A stretch of 7,499 bases of DNA from Candidatus Desantisbacteria bacterium CG1_02_38_46 (GTDB lineage Bacteria > Desantisbacteria > UBA1551 > UBA1559): contig MNUO01000031.1 of the NCBI GenBank assembly GCA_001871015.1, forward strand, positions 1 to 7,499, written 5' to 3'. Positions 5,633-7,499 of the stretch are shown here, piece by piece. Under the pieces are notes generated by a model. It was not told the origin of the DNA. It saw only the letters and a program-made list of their open reading frames with translations, and did not search any database. Position 1 is the first letter of the stretch. Every line of letters begins with the position of its first letter. The position numbers and the translations under genes were made by a program.

Positions 5633-5671
5633 ATTTTTAGTTTATCTCCGATTTTTTTTGAATAAAAATTT

Positions 5672-5992
5672 TCAGAAAGTTACCACCTTGTCGCTTTCTT
5701 TTACAATCTCATAAAAATCTTTCATTGTGTTTATTGTACACATTTCGGTTCCTTCCTGGTTCCGGGATTTAATACATGTTCCACAGACTAATATTTTACC
5801 ACCGGATTGCAGAAATTTATCCGCCTGCTCAATCGTGTTGAATTTTTCCGTGCTTATTGACTGATACTCAACACCTTTGCCCATAAGGAAAACCTTAACT
5901 TCATCTTTCTGTCCAAGGCAAAAATTTGCATACCGCAATGCATTCCAGCATGTTTCAGCATCATTGCTTGAAATAACAACTCCTATTTTCAT
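5672..5992 (-). CDS. DsrE-family sulfur-carrier-like protein
   Basis: This is a 106-residue protein of the DsrE/DsrEF-like fold, small cytoplasmic proteins that carry or relay sulfane sulfur on a conserved cysteine. Visible features are the opening strand MKIGVVISSNDAETCWNALR, strand VKVFLMGKGV (32-41), the helix region EQADKFLQSGG, and the family's redox or persulfide motif VCGTCIKSR with Cys 70 and 73. Other cysteines are at 15, 25 and 85. The start at 5992 is chosen because AGAGG lies 6 bases upstream and the strand fits the family start. An upstream in-frame start at 6109 would add 39 residues with no family character. It lies 131 bases after the methyltransferase-type gene and 39 bases before the ArsR-type gene. 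This points to reactive sulfur or thiol chemistry in the cassette, by inference. Confidence 0.9.
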   Translation of the reverse strand: MKIGVVISSNDAETCWNALRYANFCLGQKDEVKVFLMGKGVEYQSISTEKFNTIEQADKFLQSGGKILVCGTCIKSRNQEGTEMCTINTMKDFYEIVKESDKVVTF

Positions 5993-6123
5993 ATTGAGCC
6001 TCTTTTGATTAAGTATTTTAATAATGATTTTCGCACTTGTCGGCAAAGATTGAAAAAGGCCATCGCTTGTGTAGAACGAAAATATGAGTTCTTGAAAACG
6101 CAAACCCAATCAAAATAAAACCT

Positions 6124-7269
6124 CTAAATAGCCGGTGTCGGCACATCACCCCAGGCCGTTGCCTTCTCAACTTCTTTCATGTTTATTATTTCGCCCGTCT
6201 GTACATTTATGTCAATGAACCCGACGGGTTTTCTTACAATATTAAAAGAAAGCGACGCTTTTCCTGATACGCGTTTGTTATGATTGTCTTCTATTTGTAT
6301 AAATACGATCCTCCGATAAGGACAGTCTTTGCAATCCATATATTCCCGATCAATTCCGATAGGGCAGTGATGCCTTCTTGCCATTACCGGATCTACGTTA
6401 TGCATTTTTGCCATATGTAAGGCAGGGGATGCCCTTAAATGACTAAAGGGATGAAATACCCATTCGCTTATCATCGCCAGTGTGTGGTTTTTTTTATATA
6501 AATGAAAATCGCTGCCGGTATTTGCTATCATACCCTGCATTATATAATCCGCCGGCATCAAATAACCCAAGTAATATTTCCCTTCCTGGATAAAACTTAT
6601 TTTACTATATGCAGTATTTGAAATACCATCGAGTGATTTTATACAATCCTCATTATCTTCAGGAAGGATAGAAACAAGGGTAATGTTATCCCGGGCATCA
6701 AAATGAAGCTGGTTAAGAGTAATTGTCCTTAGAATAAAACCAATGCCTATTGTCACCGTTACGGCAATCAACGGGATCAAGAGATATTTAACCTTGGTAT
6801 CAGGGATTAGTTTCGTAAAAGATTTTTCAATAAATTTTGGAAAGAACATACCTGTTTTGTCCATGTAGGGTGCGTACGTTTCCCCATATTGTCGAAGCAT
6901 TCTTCTTTCCTCATCTTTTGCAAGAAAATAATAAAGGATAAACATAAGGGATAACGAGGCAAGGACTAAGAATCTCGGCCACAGGATGGCCATTCCAATA
7001 CCCCATATTCCAAGAGCCAGATACTGGGGATGACGGATATATGAGTATAGTCCTTTGATGGCTACCCCCCGGCGGAATATTTTATTCAAATAAACATGGG
7101 AAGCACAGATTAAAAAGGCCAGAGCGCCAACTATAAATAACATTGAACCTGATATGCGGATTGCTTTCAAAAACAATGTTGGAGGCAAAATCATATGGGG
7201 CAAGAAAAACGCTGTCAGCCATCTTGTTATGGTATACTGGTCAAACCATCTAAATATAGGATTAAACAC
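6124..7269 (-). CDS. PEMT/ICMT-type membrane methyltransferase with unrecognised Cys/His C-terminal domain
   Basis: This is a 381-residue fusion. Residues about 35-142 match the integral-membrane methyltransferases of the phospholipid N-methyltransferase and isoprenylcysteine carboxyl methyltransferase group: GLYSYIRHPQYLALGIWGIG (73-92), two further helices, then KDEERRMLRQYGETYAPYM with the SAM-site Glu pair at 120-121. A membrane helix at about 161-185 leads to roughly 195 residues I do not recognise. These include VFHPFSH (271-277) and a cluster with His 300-301, Cys 302, 313 and 316 (CKDCPYRR), which could bind metal or heme. The substrate is unknown. The start is weak: GTG at 7269 is the first start after an in-frame stop, has no Shine-Dalgarno, and overlaps the end of a 23-codon reading frame. 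Insertion-sequence DNA lies just upstream, so the original N-terminus or promoter may have been replaced. It probably leads the DsrE/ArsR genes. Confidence 0.85.
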   Translation of the reverse strand: MFNPIFRWFDQYTITRWLTAFFLPHMILPPTLFLKAIRISGSMLFIVGALAFLICASHVYLNKIFRRGVAIKGLYSYIRHPQYLALGIWGIGMAILWPRFLVLASLSLMFILYYFLAKDEERRMLRQYGETYAPYMDKTGMFFPKFIEKSFTKLIPDTKVKYLLIPLIAVTVTIGIGFILRTITLNQLHFDARDNITLVSILPEDNEDCIKSLDGISNTAYSKISFIQEGKYYLGYLMPADYIMQGMIANTGSDFHLYKKNHTLAMISEWVFHPFSHLRASPALHMAKMHNVDPVMARRHHCPIGIDREYMDCKDCPYRRIVFIQIEDNHNKRVSGKASLSFNIVRKPVGFIDINVQTGEIINMKEVEKATAWGDVPTPAI

Positions 7270-7333
7270 TGAATAGAAGAAAAATGGAAATTATAAAGGA
7301 AATTTCACCCTTTTCTGTTAATTGAATTTTCAC
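7262..7333 (-). CDS. Possible 23-codon leader peptide
   Basis: A reading frame starts at GTG 7333, directly after the purine-rich, Shine-Dalgarno-like AAAGGGAGAGG, and encodes KIQLTEKGEISFIISIFLLFSV, with a hydrophobic second half. Its stop overlaps the GTG start of the methyltransferase gene by 8 bases (AGTGTTTAA), an arrangement that would allow translational coupling to a gene lacking its own ribosome site. It may also be an artefact of insertion-sequence end DNA, or the detached N-terminus of a frameshifted gene. Low confidence. Confidence 0.25.
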   Translation of the reverse strand: MKIQLTEKGEISFIISIFLLFSV

Positions 7334-7358
7334 CCCTCTCCCTTTACTTCTCCTTTAG

Positions 7359-7386
7359 ATTATACACCTTTTTGCCTTTTTGTCAA
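7359..7386 (-). promoter_or_regulatory. Outward sigma70-type promoter at the insertion-sequence end
   Basis: On the minus strand, TTGACA (7386-7381) and TATAAT (7364-7359) are both perfect consensus boxes, 16 bases apart. The -35 box overlaps the stop codon of the istB-like gene. Transcription would start near 7352 and run into the methyltransferase-DsrE-ArsR genes. Some IS21-family elements are known to carry outward -35 boxes at an end; here both boxes appear to lie in element-linked DNA. Confidence 0.8.
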
Positions 7387-7499
7387 TTTTCTTCTTTTGA
7401 TTCCTGCTTTTTTTCTTTCTTCTTTTCCTCCTTTCCCAGCCTGCTTTGAAGCCTGTAGCTTTTCCCTGTGATGTTAATAATGATAGAATGATGCACAAG
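7383..7499 (-). CDS. istB: IstB-like ATP-binding helper of IS21 transposition, C-terminal 38 residues
   Basis: IstB is the AAA+ ATPase that assists the IstA transposase of IS21-family elements. The minus-strand frame entering from the window edge begins LVHHSIIINITGKSYRL, which matches the conserved IstB ending (a dimer of His, a short strand, then GxSYRLK). A lysine/glutamate-rich tail of about 17 residues (KEEKKKEKKQESKEEN) runs to a TGA at 7385-7383. The Walker motifs lie outside the window. The stop codon is embedded in a TTGACA box that belongs to the outward promoter. The family call is good despite the short piece, because the SYRL ending is characteristic. Confidence 0.8.
   Translation of the reverse strand, partial: LVHHSIIINITGKSYRLQSRLGKEEKKKEKKQESKEEN

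Larger units (their letters stand above)
7295..7499 (-). mobile_element. One end of an IS21-family insertion sequence (partial, left boundary approximate)
   Basis: An IstB-like C-terminus runs in from the window edge, and the DNA after its stop holds related segments read on the plus strand: AAATTTCACCC (7301-7311), TGTTAATTGAATTTTCACCC (7316-7335) and TGTCAATTTTC (7381-7391). IS21-family elements carry several copies of a terminal repeat near each end and begin TGT or TG, so this looks like a terminal region. The outermost base could be near 7295-7316; target duplication and the other end are outside the window. Confidence 0.6.

Noticed and set aside
5220-5714. Plus-strand open frame of 164 codons over the ArsR-type gene
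   Set aside because: It is the antisense shadow of a clear winged-helix gene.
5993-6109. Longer DsrE start at 6109
   Set aside because: The extra 39 residues lack family similarity and the internal ATG has the better ribosome site.

Overview
The window is a moderately AT-rich stretch of a bacterial chromosome. It has Shine-Dalgarno led genes, a tRNA with an encoded CCA end, sigma70-type promoters and a rho-independent terminator. Every gene I can support lies on the minus strand, so transcription runs from base 7499 toward base 1. The phylum cannot be fixed from this sequence. The short intergenic palindrome arrays and the unusual small proteins suggest an uncultured lineage, but that is only an impression.

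Right end (about 7290-7499): the last 38 codons of an IstB-like gene and repeat-containing DNA downstream look like one end of an IS21-family insertion sequence. A near-consensus promoter at 7359-7386 points out of it into the neighbouring genes.

Middle (3568-7350): a probable thiol- or metal-responsive cassette, read in this order. It begins with a membrane methyltransferase of the PEMT/ICMT type carrying a long unrecognised C-terminal domain with a Cys/His cluster. A DsrE-family protein with a CGTC motif follows, then an ArsR-type repressor with an extra cysteine-rich and coiled-coil tail. Next come a perfect inverted-repeat operator, a 67-residue Cys/His-rich protein and an MFS exporter, closed by a terminator. 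The small protein and the repressor tail share a CxCGC plus coiled-coil module that aligns without gaps. I regard this as the most interesting system in the window. A plausible reading is that the repressor senses a soft metal, metalloid or reactive sulfur species through the tail and controls the small protein and the exporter.

Left-middle (2850-3546): a toxin-antitoxin type locus with its own consensus promoter. It holds an unrecognised 76-residue protein, a short HicB-like antitoxin and a HicA-like mRNA interferase.

Left end (1-2582): housekeeping genes in the order tRNA-Met(CAU), tilS, ftsH (cut by the window start). The two spacers between them are almost filled by arrays of a 22-base palindromic repeat (6 and 5 copies). 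Each array ends 13-14 bases before the start codon of the gene it precedes.
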